Shown: piece after piece, positions 24,237 through 37,063 of the stretch
How the letters are laid out: each line of letters starts with the position of its first letter
Position numbering within the stretch: position 1 is the stretch's first letter
Source: Cryptomeria japonica
Taxonomy: Eukaryota > Streptophyta > Pinopsida > Cupressales > Cupressaceae
Length of the DNA: 64,000 bases
Assembly: GCF_030272615.1 (NCBI RefSeq)
Contig: NC_081415.1
Span: 265,205,925 to 265,269,924, forward strand
Reading direction: 5' to 3'
Notes under the pieces: generated by a model
The model's database searches: none
What the model saw: only the letters and a program-made list of their open reading frames with translations
What the model was told of the DNA's origin: nothing
Position numbers and translations under genes: made by a program

Positions 24237-27200
24237 GAGAGATCTACTATTCTAATAGAACCAATAGAAGCAATCAACATTGGCACATCAAAGGATCCCA
24301 AGATATTTCATTCTGCTGCCTCATTATCAGATAAAGAGAGGAAAGAATACATAGAATTCTTTAGACAAAGACAAATAAATTTTTCCTAGTCCTATGTAGA
24401 CATGCCAGGACTTAATCTAGATCTTATAATGCATCATCTCAATGTGGATTCAAAAGAAAAACCAGTTAAGCAAAAGCTAAGGAAGATGCATCCACACATC
24501 GCTCTTCTTGTAAAAGCTGAGATATATAAACTATTAGATGTGGGTTTCATAAGACTTGTTGCCTATCTAGAATGGGTTTCAACCATTGTACCAGTGTCAA
24601 AGCCGGATAAAAGCATAAGAGTCTGCACTGATTTCAAAGATTTGAAAAAAGCATGTCCTAAAGATGATTTCCCACTACCCAACATTGATATAATTGTGGA
24701 CTTATCAACAGGGCATGAGATGTTTTCATTATGGATGGCTTCTCAAGATACAATCAAATAAGAATTGCCCCTAAAGATCAAGAAAAGATAACATTCACCT
24801 GTGCATGGGGTACTTATTGCTAGAATATTATGCCATTTGGGCTTAAGAATGCAGGAGCAACTTATTAAAGGGCTATGACAACAATTTTCCATGATATGAT
24901 GCATACATTTATGGAAGATTATGTAGATGATATACTTGCAAAATCTCATACAAGACAAGAACATTTGAACATCTTAAGAAAGATCTTTGATAGGCTAGAA
25001 AGATATCAGTTGAGATTAAATCCAAAGAAATGTGCATTTGGAGTAACCTTTGGAAAACTTCTTCGGTACATTATAGCAGCCCATGGAATTCAAGTAGATC
25101 CTGAAAAGGTCAAAGCCATCATGGAGATGGCATCACCTAGGAACATAAGTCAATTGTGATCTTTACAAGAAATATTGCAATCAATCAAAAGATTTGTCTC
25201 TCAATTAGCAGATAGATGTCATCCATTCACTCATCTTTTACATAAGAATGTTCCATTAAAATGAGATTAGAAATGTGAAGAGGCTTTTATGCAAATCAAA
25301 GAATATCTCATGAATCCTCCAATATTGGTATCACCACTCAAAGGGAAACCATTGTTGCTCTATATCTCGGCGACAAACATATCATTAGGCACTCTCCTAG
25401 CTCAACATGATGAAGAAGGAAGAGAAAGAGCAGTGTATTACATTAGTAGAACACTTGTCGGCTATTAACTGAATTATACATCAATAGAGAAGACATGTCT
25501 AGAAATTATATTTGCAACTCAGAAGCTGCGACATTATATGCTGACTCATTCTGTGAAACTAATAGCAAAGATATATCCAATAAAGTATTTGCTAAACAAG
25601 TCAACTTTGACAAGAAGACTAGCCAAATGGGTTATGATACTAAGTGAATTTGATATAAAGTATGTTGATCAAAAAGCCTACAAAGGATAGGTCATTGCTG
25701 ATCAATTAGCTGAAGCACCTTTACAAAATGACATACCATTGCACATTGAATTTCCTGATGCAGACATTGTGAAAGTAAGTATAAAATTTTGGGAATTATA
25801 CTTTGATGGCTCTTATACACAATATGGCTTAGGCCTAGGAATTTTATTCATTACACCTCAGGGACACACAATTCCAAAATCATATAGACTGCGATTTCCA
25901 TGCACAAACAATACTGCAGAATATGAAGCATTGACTATTGGGCTCAAAATGGCTATTGAATGGAATGTAAAGCAATTACATGTCTATGGTGATTCACAAC
26001 TTATCATCAACCAAATAAATGATGATTATCAAACTAAGGATGAAAATCTCATGCCCTACAAATAACTAGTAGAAGAGTTTAAAGAACACTTTGAAGAAGT
26101 ATCGTTCACTCAAATCCCAAGAAACAACAAAGCAGTAGATGCAATGGCTACAATAGCATCTCTCTTGTAGAATCAGGAGAATCAACAACGTTATGAATTC
26201 CTCATGGAAGATATCTTAACCCCTACCATTCAATCCCATCATACCTACATGATTTTCCATATATCGGGGATCAACCAATCCTTATACGACCAAACCTATC
26301 AGTACTTAAAAGAGAATATCCTTCCTCCTGATGTATCCCACAATCAAAGAACAAATTTTATCCGTCAGTCATCTCGCTATACTATTATTGTCGATACCTT
26401 ATATAGGCGAGGTCTAGATATTACTTTATTGAGATGTCTTGAACAAGAATAATCTGAGAAAGTTCTTAATGAAGTTCAGGCAGGTATTTATGGCACACAC
26501 TCAAGTGGATTAACACAGGATAAAAAACTTCTTCGTATGGGTTACTATTGGCCTACTATGGAGAGAGACTCGTCCACATATGCCAAGAAATGCAAACAAT
26601 GCCAAATCCATGGGAATCTCATTCATGCACCAATACAATAATTGTATCCTATGGTCGGATCATGGCCATTTTATCAATGGGGCCTTGATTTGGTAGGAAA
26701 GATAAATCCTTCATCCTCTAATGGACATATGTTCATTATGACTGCTATTGAATATTTCACTAAATTGATTGAAGCAGTACCTCTGACAAAAGTGATAGGA
26801 AAACAAATATCATCATTCATCTTGAATTATATAATCTGTCGCTATGGATTTCCTATGACCATTATCACTGACAATGGATGACCATTTAAGAATCAAGATG
26901 TGAAGGAACTATGTGAGCAATTTCATATCCAAAATAATTTTTCTACTTCGTATTATCCACAACGAAATGGTCAAGCTGAGGCATCAAACAAGACTATCTT
27001 GAAAATCTTGAAGAAAACAGTCAATGAAGCTAGAAAAGACTGGCACATTCAACTAAATCCTTCTCTTTGGGCGTACCAAACCAACATCCGTACACCAACG
27101 GGGGCAAATCCATATTGATTAGTCTATGGATCAGAAGCCATATTAACCATAGAAGTAGAGATACATTCTCTACGAGTTTCCTTGAAAGGTCTTATACTAG

Positions 27201-27538
27201 AGGAAGAATAACGAGTCTCTAGACTCCAAGAACTTGAACTGATCGAGGAACGTCGCCAAAATACAATAGATCATTTGAAAGTATATCAACAAATAATGGC
27301 AAGATGTTATAATCACAGAGTCAAGCCACACATTTTTCAGATTGGAGATATAGTTCTAAGGGAGAATCCAAGAAATCAACAAGACCGAGAAAAGAAGGGT
27401 AAATTTGAACCAAATTGGCTAAGACCTTTTGTCATAGTAGCAACATATGGATCAAGAGCATACAAGTTATATACCCCTGAAGGTGATTGGTTTGATGAAC
27501 CTATCAATTCTATTCATCTCAAGAAGTTCTATGCTTGA
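24237..27538 (+). pseudogene. Element A pol: RT, RNase H, second RNase H, integrase
   Basis: RT begins with KQKLRKMHPHIALLVKAEI (about 24470) and has PVSKPDKSIRVCTDFKDL and the intact catalytic YVDDIL at 24920-24937. One frameshift near 24735 separates the RT start from the rest; from there a single frame runs to TGA 27536 with about 13 stops. The gypsy RNase H (25320-25670) is followed by a second RNase H of the archaeal type (25790-26035) with YFDGS, NTAEYEALTIGL and YGDSQLI supplying Asp, Glu and Asp. Integrase has the CKQC zinc pair (about 26600), DLVGK, ITDNG and QAEASNKT for the D, D, E triad, and a C-terminal domain ending in IHLKKFYA. The double RNase H is the hallmark of the Tat lineage. 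Confidence 0.9.
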
Positions 27539-29919
27539 AATATAAAGTCCTAGAAAAAATCAATAAAAAGCATATAAAATCTTGACGAAATTAGTAAAAA
27601 TAAAAAAAGCAAAAAATTCCTAAAAAGCATAAAATAGTGAAAATAGAAAATAAATAAATAAATCAAAATATGAAAAGAAAAAAATGCAATAAATTTAGAT
27701 GGTGAAAACCTAGTAAACAGGCGCTATCTAAAAAAGTGAGTTCTTCCATCTATGAGATCTCTTTGTGCAACTATCCACTCCATCCTATCGCATCTATCAC
27801 TTCCATCTATCTTAGCTTATCCATTCCATCTTTCACATCTATTGCTTTGAACTATTTCATAGGAAATATGCAACTTACCAACAATTATCAATCTTTGACA
27901 TACTTATCATAGTCACTATCTTAGATTTTATCATAATCAATCATATTTGCATTTGTATCCCACCATGGTTTGGATCTTGATCAATTCATACATGATACAT
28001 CCATAATAAAGTTTTATTTTTTGCTAGGGGCAAAATTCCTTTGCTAAGGTGATCTTTTGAATCTTTGAAAATCCAAAACATTTAGAAAATTTAGAAAAAC
28101 CAAAAACACCTAGGGTTTTGAAACAGATAAGGAGTAATAAAGCAACGAAGATCAAGGCATCTTATGACAACTGAATCGTGAAACTCAGAAAATGAAGAAT
28201 CGACCAACAAGTAATAAAGGATTATCATAGATCATTCATCAAGGTAATTATATCAGTTAATGACCATGAGAACATGTGAATGACATGCAAGATTCAATGT
28301 TTATTTCTTGATTTTATTGCTAATCATGTACTCTATGTGACTCAAGGATGTCCATGAATAGAGAAGCCATGACAAGGCCTGATTACTTTCTTTGATTGTT
28401 ATCTATGGTTTATCTCTTATTAAGGTATGTACTTGTCTAAGGATATGATCAACAAAATATCAAGAAGGACATTCCGAGTCATGCATGAAAGGAGATAATC
28501 CTTGTCTCTTCTGCAAGCAATACTTAGGTCATCTTGATTCATTATATCAAGTTGCTTGTATTAACTTGCCATATCAAAATCCATGTAAGAAATACTCAGG
28601 TCATCTTGGATCATTATGTCAAGTTGCTTGTATTTTCTTACAACATTTTAAAGCTCAATGATGAAATCAAGCATTGTTACAAGACAAGCATATGAAGAAT
28701 GGTAGTATGATTTTTGGTTAGTTCATTTTTAGATTAGCTCATTATTCATCTGCATTATAAGCATTCAATGTCAGTTGCATTATAGGAATTTCATTTCATT
28801 AACAGATCAATGATCATGAATAAAGACTGAGTATACTTGGATGAACAAAAAAAACAATTTGCATTTGATCATTATAAGTGCATTTATTTTTAGAATCATT
28901 TTAATCATCATCCATTTCATTTAGTTGCATTTTAATCATTGCATTAGTTTTCATTCAATTAAGTGAATTTCATTAATCATGTAGTGTATCATCATTATTA
29001 TTTACATTATCATTAAAGTTCATTAAAGATCATTTAGTTACATCTTTGCACTTAGATTCATAATCATTATAAGCATTACATATAAAAAATAAAAAACATT
29101 TAAATAACATATTACATAATCATTCATTTGCATTCCCATATAGATCATTACATTTGCATCATTTAAGTTAGTAATCATTTTTAGTTGCATCCAAGGTCAT
29201 CAAAATAAAAAATCAAAAAACATTTATCATTGCATCATCATATAAAGTATCATCATAATGAAGAGAAAAGATCATAACATCATCCATATAATCAATAGAT
29301 CATCATCATATAGAGTCCATGTTTGCATATAGATCATCATAAAAACAATAAAAGTCCAAGTATACAATGATATCAGATCAAAAGTACAAGTGCCTCATAA
29401 ATACAAAGTTAAGTCATGGCTGTCTTGTACCACTATCACCTGACTCTGTTCATCTCTGTGGCTGTGGACGAGAAGATCCTCCAGATACCTATCTCCCACA
29501 ATCACCACTCCTCTGAGGAGGTCCCATGACTTTACCACTACTAGTATCCATCCTCATAGTGGTATGATAAATACCTTCTCTCTGGCTCTCTGCAACTAAA
29601 TCCTGATATAGTCATCACCAATGGGAAGTCTCCTTCCCAACCTGCACTACTGCTCTAATAGTATCAGCTGAGAGAGTGCCTGATCCAACCTAGTGAATGT
29701 GATCAAGGAGGCCTTGAATATCCTGCTGTCTCCTAACAACTTTGTCTCTCTATGTCATGGGTGTCTATACCTGGGCTCTAAGCTGATCTACCTATGCTAT
29801 GAGAATATCCATGGTCTCCTGCTCTGGCACATCCTGCTATGGCACATGAACCCCAATCCCCTCATCTCCACCTCCCTGTCCACCTGCTAGAATCTCAGTC
29901 CGAGTAGCTCTCAATCACA
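27539..29919. other. Noncoding spacer of element A
   Basis: AT-rich spacer between integrase and the antisense PMD gene. From about 28690 to 29350 it is built of loose TCATTT/ATCATT/GCATT repeats. From about 29420 the minus strand again resembles weak PMD-tail coding (Arg/Gly/Glu-rich, stop-ridden), so the PMD exon may run to about 29450. Confidence 0.5.
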
Positions 29920-32351
29920 TCATCTAATGAGTGGAACATGATCCTCTAGATCCTCATCCTGTCCACTATGAGCTACAATAGCCCTGGGGTCTGGCTGAAT
30001 CTGACCAAAATCAATGCCTCTCCCGCAACCCCCATCTAGTCTAGTCATCCTACCTCCTCCTATAGAGGGAAACCCTCTTAGTGATCTCATCCCCGCCCTA
30101 CCATAATCCCTCCAAATCCATCCAACCTCTCTCCCACCCATATGAAATGGTCTCCTAATCTTGCCAACTAGTCCAAATGGTCCTCCACAGACTCTCAATC
30201 AACCTCCTCTCCATCTGGGTCTCCTATCGCCACTACCTCCATCTCCACCCTCATCTCCATCCTCTCCGACCTCCTGAGCAACTCTAAGCTCTCATCTCTA
30301 TCTCCATCTCCTGATAATAGGATCATCTAAATCATCATCCTCATCTCTTGAGTTGAGAGGAGAGTCTGGTAGATCGGTAATATGAGGAAATGGGTGTGCC
30401 AGTATGTACTGAGCATAATCTGCAGTAACTCCAAGATCTAGAATGTGCAATATCATATCATAAGCCACCCTAGGAGTAGCCAAAAACTCTACATGTGCTA
30501 TCTCAAATGATAAAGAAGGCCCCCAATCTCACCTATCTTTGTATCATCATGCATATATCATGATACCAGTAGGAATTGGCTGAATGATACCAAATTGTCT
30601 CAGAATGCGACTAAGCAACTGTCTCTCAACAATGTATGGAGTCCAACCAATGGGATATCTACTCTACATAATAAATGGTAATGTCTGTGCATCATCCATC
30701 CATGACTCACAATCGATATAACATCTCCAAATAACACTATCCAGTGAATCAAGAACCCAACACCATTACTCCATCTTACACAACTTATGCTGAGTAAGGA
30801 TACCTACAAACAAATTAACATATGGCTGCCTCTCACCATGCACTCTATGATGAATAGGCTGAGTAATAGAAATGTGCTCCTAGTACCAGATCTACAAAAG
30901 TGTGCATCTTATCGACAGACTAGCACTCTCATTGAAAACAACCTGATGAAGATCATGATACAAATGAGCAAGCATACAAACACCCCACACATATCGAGTC
31001 TAACGTTGCATCATGCTCTGAAGAATCTTGCCCCACCTAACAACAAAACCTTGAGATCTCCTATCTGGACAGATGAGTTTCCCAATCAAACCTCCAAGAA
31101 TCACAGGGAGAGTCTCATAATACATAATCATATCCTCCCATCGGATCTCTCCTCTCGAAATACTCTCATCACCAAAAATGGCTCTGCACGCCTCCGTCCC
31201 TCCATGATCCTAAAAATCATACTGAACCAACTCACCAGTCATTAGGATGTGGATAATCCTGTAGACATCCTCAAGTGTCACACTAATCTCACCCATGGGT
31301 AGGTGGAAAGTGTTATGCTCACTATGCCATCTCTCGGCTAACACTATCAACAATCCCCTATTATGAGTAATATCAGGCATGTATAACAAGTGGTGTAATC
31401 CGCATGCATCTATATGTCTCACCTTTGCCTGTGTAAGCTTTGGCACTAAGTGCCACATCGTTGAGAATTTCTCCTGACACTGGAGAATATAAAGTTTCTC
31501 CTGTTTACCAAGAGAATTTGATCAATCATCACTCATCTATCTATCAAATCAAAGAGATCGCTAATCTCTCACATCAACAATTGGTAAATCTTTTCAAATG
31601 AAGCAAATCAAGCTATGAAATCAATCTAAACCTATCAATCATGGTTTTCTATCAATCACTGAGTTCAATCAAACTCTACTATGCTCTTCATCAGAAACTA
31701 AATCGGTTTCTTAGAGCTAATCTATCCAATCAAATCAAATCGATCAATTTTTTATCCTATCAATCAACATTATCAAATCAAACAATCAAGTACCTATTCA
31801 TCACAATTGCACATCAAAATGCCTAAATCTAATCATCAAAGTGAAATTTTACTATGAACAACATCAAACAAATTCATCATAAATAAAATCGCTTATCTTT
31901 TTAACAAAAGCATTATTTATTGAATGCAAGCGCTAAACCACACATGCGTGAACCTTTTTAACAAAAGCACTAAACATTCGAGCATATGCATGAAACAATC
32001 AAAAGTGCTGTCTTAAACATCAAACACGCAAACACTAAAAGAAGAAGTGTTGACCAATTAAAAGCACTAACAAAATAAAAAAAATACTAATAAAACAAGC
32101 ACATGCACTAAACTAATCAAATGCGCTAACAGTACATGCAAAAGCGCTAACAAAGAAAACAAAAATGCTAAACATAATTGCTGAAATTCAAAAAAAATCA
32201 AAAAAACCAAAAACACGCTAAACAAATATGAAAAATCGTACGACAAGTTGTGAAAAGCTCGGGATAAGATACATACCCGATACCCATACTCAGGTGATCG
32301 CTGATATCATCGAACGCGCTCAAATCGATGGTTCTCCAATAGGATCACCAT
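29920..32351 (-). pseudogene. Antisense plant mobile domain (PMD) gene of element A
   Basis: Exon 1 is 32351-32277 (25 codons, one TGA inside), containing NHRFERVR and ending in phase 0 at a GTATGT donor. The intron runs 32276-31501 and ends AACAG. Exon 2 starts at 31500 with EKLYILQCQEKF and stays in one frame to at least 29920 despite about ten stops. The PMD signature is clear at about 31390-31270: RGLLIVLAERWHSEHNTFHL, then GEISVTLEDVYRI. Further downstream SRYPIGWTPYIVERQLLSRI matches the same place in the B and C copies. Host PMD proteins of the MAIN/MAIL1 type act in the nucleus in transposon silencing and development (established). What a retroelement-borne copy does is unknown. It opposes the element's gag-pol transcription. 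Confidence 0.8.
31880..32215 (-). repeat. Reiterated TTAGYGC-type motif in the element A PMD intron
   Basis: On the minus strand the intron carries about ten scattered TTAGCGC, TTAGTGC or TTAGCAT motifs separated by T-rich spacers. Element B has the same motif in the same intron (45470-45905). Confidence 0.6.
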
Positions 32352-32639
32352 TTTGCCACCTCACCAAGACAATTTCTTCACAAAGCTGACAAGGATGCAA
32401 ATGAAATTATAATTAACTTTGGTTAATTTAATATTTACTATTCAAAAGGGTAATTAATGTTTTTCAATGGGGAAATTATATTTATTTTTTATAAATAAAT
32501 TTAATTGACGGACCTTTTCAATTATCGTGAGATCAATCGCTTACCCAAAATTTTCCACAAATTCATGATCAATCTCCCGAGGGGGCACACAATCAGGATT
32601 TTTGTCTCTATCAAGCACACTATCGAGACTTGATTTAAT

Positions 32640-32684
32640 CTTTGAAACAATGTTGTCTCAACATCATTTCAAAGAGGGGCAAAA
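32640..32684 (+). promoter_or_regulatory. Stem-loop plus polypurine tract of element A
   Basis: CTTTGAAACAATGTTG (32640-32655), loop TCT, CAACATCATTTCAAAG (32659-32674): 14 of 16 positions pair, and the two mismatches are the A.C/C.A type left by transitions. The last bases of the 3' arm are the first bases of the PPT AAAGAGGGGCAAAA (32671-32684), which abuts the LTR. Elements B and C have the same arrangement. Confidence 0.8.
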
Positions 32685-33635
32685 TGTATACACATAAAAT
32701 GGTTATGAGCGATTAAACAAATATTTTATATTTATTTAATATTTATTCTTCTATTAAATAGTTAATTTGAAAAGATTAATTAATTTAATTTATTTCGTGT
32801 CTTTCTATTAATTAATTTAATTAATTAATTCATCTATCCTATTCCTCTAATTAATTAAATATCTAATATTTAATTATTCTTCTGATCAATTAATTGAATA
32901 TCTAAATATTTAATTATTTCCTCCAATCATTTGAATATCTAATATCTAATGATTATTCTTCTATCCTATAGTCTCAAATATTAAATAATTTCTAAATTAT
33001 TTAATCCCTTATCCAACTCACCTTCCATCTCCACTTCATCTTTTCTTTGCCAAATCATCAATCATGTGGCTAAAGATATTAATATTTCTTAAATATTAAT
33101 TCATCATTTATCTCCAACCTCCAAATTTAATGAAATATTGTGTACGTACACATATTTCCTAACCTTCTTCTATATTCCCTCCAACATCCCTACATCTTAG
33201 GAAGGACTTGAGTCCACTTGTCCTCTCATGCCTAAATGTTCTCCAACCACCCCTAGATTCCCTCAGCTAGTAACCCAGTCAAGGTGAGATGAGTGAAACT
33301 TGTCTTCTCCTTCCCCCTTCTCTCAACCTTCACTTTTGCTCACAACCATCCAAATATGTAGATCTGATCATGACCGTTGATCTAAGCCACATCGTCTTAT
33401 CCTCTCAAAGTCTATAAAATCAAGAGTTTGAGTTGAGAAAGAGTTAGTCTTCAAGTGAGTTTTCAAGTTAATCCTTTGTGAAAACTTATGCATCCGTGAG
33501 TTTTTAATCTTGAAGCAAATAGCATAATCATTTAGCATTGCATATCACAGTATCAATTAACTATCAATTATCAGTCCATTCTTCATATGCCATCTTGGAA
33601 CCTATTAGTGCTTTTTTGAGAGCACATCATCTACA
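32685..33635 (+). mobile_element. 3' LTR of element A (right end approximate)
   Basis: Starts TGTATACACATAAAATGG directly after the PPT and resembles the LTR starts of B and C (TGTAGAC, then TAAAA). TATA-like TCTATAAAATC lies near 33412. TACA at 33632-33635 is the best candidate end, because B and C also have TGTA...TACA ends. Without the 5' LTR this stays approximate. The body is AT-rich with ATTTAATTA-type repeats (32740-33010). Confidence 0.6.
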
Positions 33636-34521
33636 ACCAGGAACAATGGAGTTAGGACACAATGAGACATAAATCATGAAGGTAATAATAGTGTTTTTAT
33701 TTTATATGTATTTCATGTAGTTTCATTGGTTGAGTTTGGATTTCGTGTTGCATTTTCTTTGTATTTTGTGAAACTAACATTTTGTAGGTAGTATTCTGAT
33801 GATGAAATTCAAGTCGACACAAAAACAATCGGTAGGAAGAGAAAGAGGGAGTGTAAAACAGATGATGTCACAGAGAATGATAGTGGTGGGTATGCAAGAG
33901 TTCCCATGCTATTACACAACGCCTATCATCTAAAGAAATTGAAGTTTGTTGTAAGCATGGAAGTGGTAGTATACGATGATCATCACATGTCAAAAGGCCT
34001 GGAAGGGTACACACCCATGAAAGAAAACAAGTGTGTTATTCCTATAGTCACAATCGAGATTAGTCCTATAGCCTTGCAAATTTAAGAGCATCATATGTTT
34101 TAGAAAGGTAGTACTCTCAGGGTTAGGTCAAGCTCTTACACTTGCTTTTTAGTGAAGCCTTGTTGTTTATTCACTTGGAGTCTCTCTTATGCTGACAATG
34201 GTTTAACTTAGCTATATCAAAACTAAACTATCGATGTTCTATTGTATGATGTTCTATTCATAAATTTAAATAATATATCATTTTATTAGCTATCATTTAT
34301 TAATCAGGAAAACTGTATGACATAATTAATAAACAATTATGGGGAGGCTCCTCCAATATATCTTCTTTTTGTTTGCATATAGATGAGGTGATAAGAAGAT
34401 TGACAAGGTGGTTGGTTTTCCTTTTTTTTAATAAAGAAGATAGGATATAAAGTAGAATGTTTGAAGAAGATGAATGTATTGGTTTCTTTGGATCATGTGG
34501 ATGTATTGGTTAGATAATATT
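33636..34521. other. Flank right of element A, mostly noncoding
   Basis: Apart from the possible exon at 33792-34085, nothing recognisable. A GGTAATAATAG string at about 33681 and a TTTTGTAGGTAG string at 33780-33791 resemble a splice donor and acceptor around an AT-rich 110-bp stretch. Confidence 0.4.
33792..34085 (+). pseudogene. Possible coding exon, unidentified
   Basis: Ninety-seven codons open to TAA 34083, entered right after an acceptor-like TAGGTAG, with no ATG needed. The translation has a basic, nuclear-signal-like run GRKRKREC, then VPMLLHNAYHLKKLKFVVSM and a mixed C-terminus. Codon choice looks coding-like but I recognise no family. It could be a fragment of the host locus or of an older transposon into which element A inserted. 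Confidence 0.25.
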
Positions 34522-35500
34522 TATGGGTCGTATGGTGTACTAAGGGGTCATATGGTGTCTTATGACCCCTTAGGTGTCGTTATGGGTCATATGGTGTCCT
34601 AAGGGATCATATGGTGTTATATGATACCTTATGACACCATATGACCCCTTAGGACTCCATATGGTGTTGTTATGGGTTGTATGGTGTCATTATGGGTTGT
34701 ATGGTGTTCTATGACCCCTTAGGACACCATATGATCCCCTAGGTGTCATTAGAGGTCATAATGTTTCCTAAGAGGTCATATGGTGTCCGATGACCCATTA
34801 AGAAACCATATGACCCCTTAAGACACCATACGACCCATAATGACACCATATGGTGTCCTAAGGGGTCATCGGATGCCATATGACCCCTCAGGACACCATA
34901 TGACCCATAACAACATATTGTGTCCTAAAGGGTCATATGGTGTTCTATGACCTCTTAGGACACTATTTGGTGTTGTTATAGGTCCTTGGTGTGCTAAAGG
35001 ATCATATAGTGTTCTATGACCCCTTAGGACACCCTATGACCCCTTAGATGTTGTTTTGGGTCATATTGTGTTCTAAGGGTCATATGGTGTCCTATGACCC
35101 CTTAGGACACCATATAGTGTCTTTATGTGTTGTTATGGTGTCCCATGACCCCTAGAACACCTTATGACCCCTTAGGACACCATATGATGCCGTTAGGGGT
35201 CATATAGTGTCCTAAGAGGTCATATGGTCTCCTACAACCCCTTAGGACTCCATATGGTGTCGTTATGGGTCGTATGGTGTCCTAAGAGGTCATATCATGT
35301 TGTATGACCCCTTAGGACACCATTTGGTGTCATTATGGGTTATACAATGTGCTAAGGGGTCATTTAGTGTCGTATGACCCCTTAGGACTCCATATGACCT
35401 CTTATGTGTTGTTATGGGTCATATGGTGTCCTATGGCCCCTTAGGACACATGCATGTATCCCTAGGATACCATATGACCCCTAAGAAAACCATATGACTC
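34522..35500. repeat. Array of a roughly 22-bp motif in both orientations
   Basis: About 980 bp made almost wholly of degenerate copies of GGTGTCCTAAGGGGTCATAT and its reverse complement ATATGACCCCTTAGGACACC, joined by TATGGGT- and GTTATGGG-type spacers. Orientation alternates irregularly, so neighbouring copies can pair into many stem-loops. No coding frame runs through it. Confidence 0.9.
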
Positions 35501-35593
35501 TAGAGAAGGAGAGAGGGGGAGGAGAGGGATGGAATATGAGAGAGATACACCCAAGAGAGGAGGAGAGTGAGATAGATAGAGACAAGATATAAA

Positions 35594-35671
<78 letters not shown>

Positions 35672-36475
35672 TGGATGAAGAGAGAGAGAGAGAAAGAAGA
35701 AGGGGTATGGAGGAAGAGAAAGGGAGAGAATCAAGTCTCTATTTTTCACTTAAGTCTCTCTCTCTCTCTCTCTCTCTCTCCCCCATTCTTTATCTCTGAA
35801 GTCTCTCCCTCTCATCCTTTATCTCTCTATCTCAATCTCCCCTTCTCTAAGGTGTATCTCTCTCTCATTCTCTCCCTCTCTCCCTTTCTCATTACTTCTC
35901 TTTCTCACTCTCTCCCTCTCTCCCATGGTAATGCACCTCTCTCTCTAGTCTCTTATACTCTCCTTGCATCCCTTCCTCCCTCTCACTCAAACTCTCTCTA
36001 TCTCTCACCCTCTCTCTCTCTCTCACCTTCCCTCCCTCCACCTCTTAGGTCTCTCTTTCTCTCCCAATCCCTCTATCCACCTCTTAGAGCTCTTTATATC
36101 TCCCCCACTCCCTATCTCTCTCTCCCACCCTCTTAGGTCTCTCTCTCTCTCTCTCTGAGTCCCCTTCTTTGTGTCACTCTATCTCTCCCTCTATTTCCCT
36201 ATCTCTCTCTCTCCATCTCTCTCTCTCTCTCCATCTCTTTGTCTATCTGTCTGTCTGTTTGTTTGTTTGTTTGTCAGTCAGTCAGTCAGTCAGTCAGTCA
36301 GTCTCTCTCTCTCTCTCCCCCCTCCCTCTCTCTCCCTCCCTCTACCTCTCTCTACTTCTCTCCCCTCCTTCTCTCTCTGTCCCCCTTCTATCCCCCTCTA
36401 TCTCTATCTCTATCTCTCTCCCCCCCTCCTTTGTCTGTCTGTCTGTATGTCTCTCCCTCCTTCCCTCCCTCCCTT
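35594..36475. repeat. (GT)n-(GA)n then long imperfect (TC)n tract
   Basis: (GT)9 at 35594-35611, (GA)n to 35668, purine-rich GA sequence to about 35750, then about 700 bp of pyrimidine-rich TCTC/CCCT sequence with (GTTT)n (36257-36272) and (GTCA)n (36273-36304). The strand switch from purine to pyrimidine at about 35750 makes a large inverted polypurine/polypyrimidine structure. Ser/Leu-rich or Arg/Glu-rich frames here are simple-repeat artefacts. Confidence 0.95.
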
Positions 36476-36484
36476 CACATTTTC

Positions 36485-36790
36485 TTTACTACAAATAGAA
36501 CATACGGGGAATTGACCCTATTAGTTTGCTACCCTGCCATAACATATTTAAGGTGTAGGAGCGCGTACACGCTACTTATTACTTGTAAGTGCATAAGGGG
36601 TACTAAGCCTATTAGTTAATTTCCCTTACATAACATTTTTAAGGCGTAGGAGAGCATACGTACTAATTATTAGTACAAGGTGGAAAAAAAAATACCGTTG
36701 GGCTTGCCAACATTTTAGGGACTAACAACACACACACGGTTCTTAATATAGCACGTACGGGGTACTTAGACATAGTTTTATTTTCCCAAG
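36485..36790. repeat. Candidate left subterminal repeats of a DNA transposon
   Basis: Two imperfect copies of about 95 bp (near 36510-36590 and 36597-36690), each holding CCTATTAGTT, CCATAACAT or CATAACAT, TTTAAGGYGTAGGAG and a CGTACAC/CATACGTAC box; a third GCACGTACGGGG box lies near 36751. The same CGTACG-centred boxes fill 52830-53045 at the other end of the region. Confidence 0.55.
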
Positions 36791-37063
36791 AGCCTCAATG
36801 GCCTCAAAAGAAGTTTTTGAGGTCGTTGAAGGCCCCAGTGCAACTGTGTCTGCACTTCTATCACTATTTTATACATAGAAGTAAGTTAATTTTTTGTTTT
36901 CGCATGATTTCAAATGATTGAATTGTTGATCTTATTAGTTTTGTCAATATTATTGTGATTGTTTAATAGTTTTGATTCAAAAAATAATGATAAGATGCAT
37001 ATTTATGGTTATTTGTTTGTTTATAAACTTTTGTTTACATATATGTATTATGATTCTATTTAG

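Larger units (their letters stand above)
19932..33635 (+). mobile_element. Element A: Tat/Ogre-type gypsy with antisense PMD gene
   Basis: Order on the plus strand: gag (19932), protease and G-patch (21900-22800), pol with two RNase H domains and integrase (24237-27538), noncoding spacer, antisense PMD gene (32351 down to about 29920), hairpin and PPT (32640-32684), 3' LTR (32685-33635). Gypsy order (RT before integrase), plus a second RNase H between RT-RNase H and integrase, marks the Tat lineage. Antisense extra ORFs at this position have been described for Tat-lineage elements (established knowledge, recalled). All frames are broken by stops and at least four frameshifts, so this copy is inactive. 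The 5' LTR is missing or unrecognised. Confidence 0.75.

Noticed and set aside
20199-27538. Stop-codon suppression or recoding in element A gag-pol
   Set aside because: Stops are of all three kinds and mixed with frameshifts at irregular places, which is ordinary decay rather than programmed recoding.
30787-31245. 152-codon plus-strand frame
   Set aside because: Lies opposite the PMD exon 2 of element A, whose minus-strand frame carries the recognisable domain; this one matches nothing.
35462-36619. Several overlapping Ser/Leu-rich and Arg/Glu-rich frames on both strands
   Set aside because: Products of (GA)n, (TC)n, (GTTT)n and (GTCA)n simple repeats.
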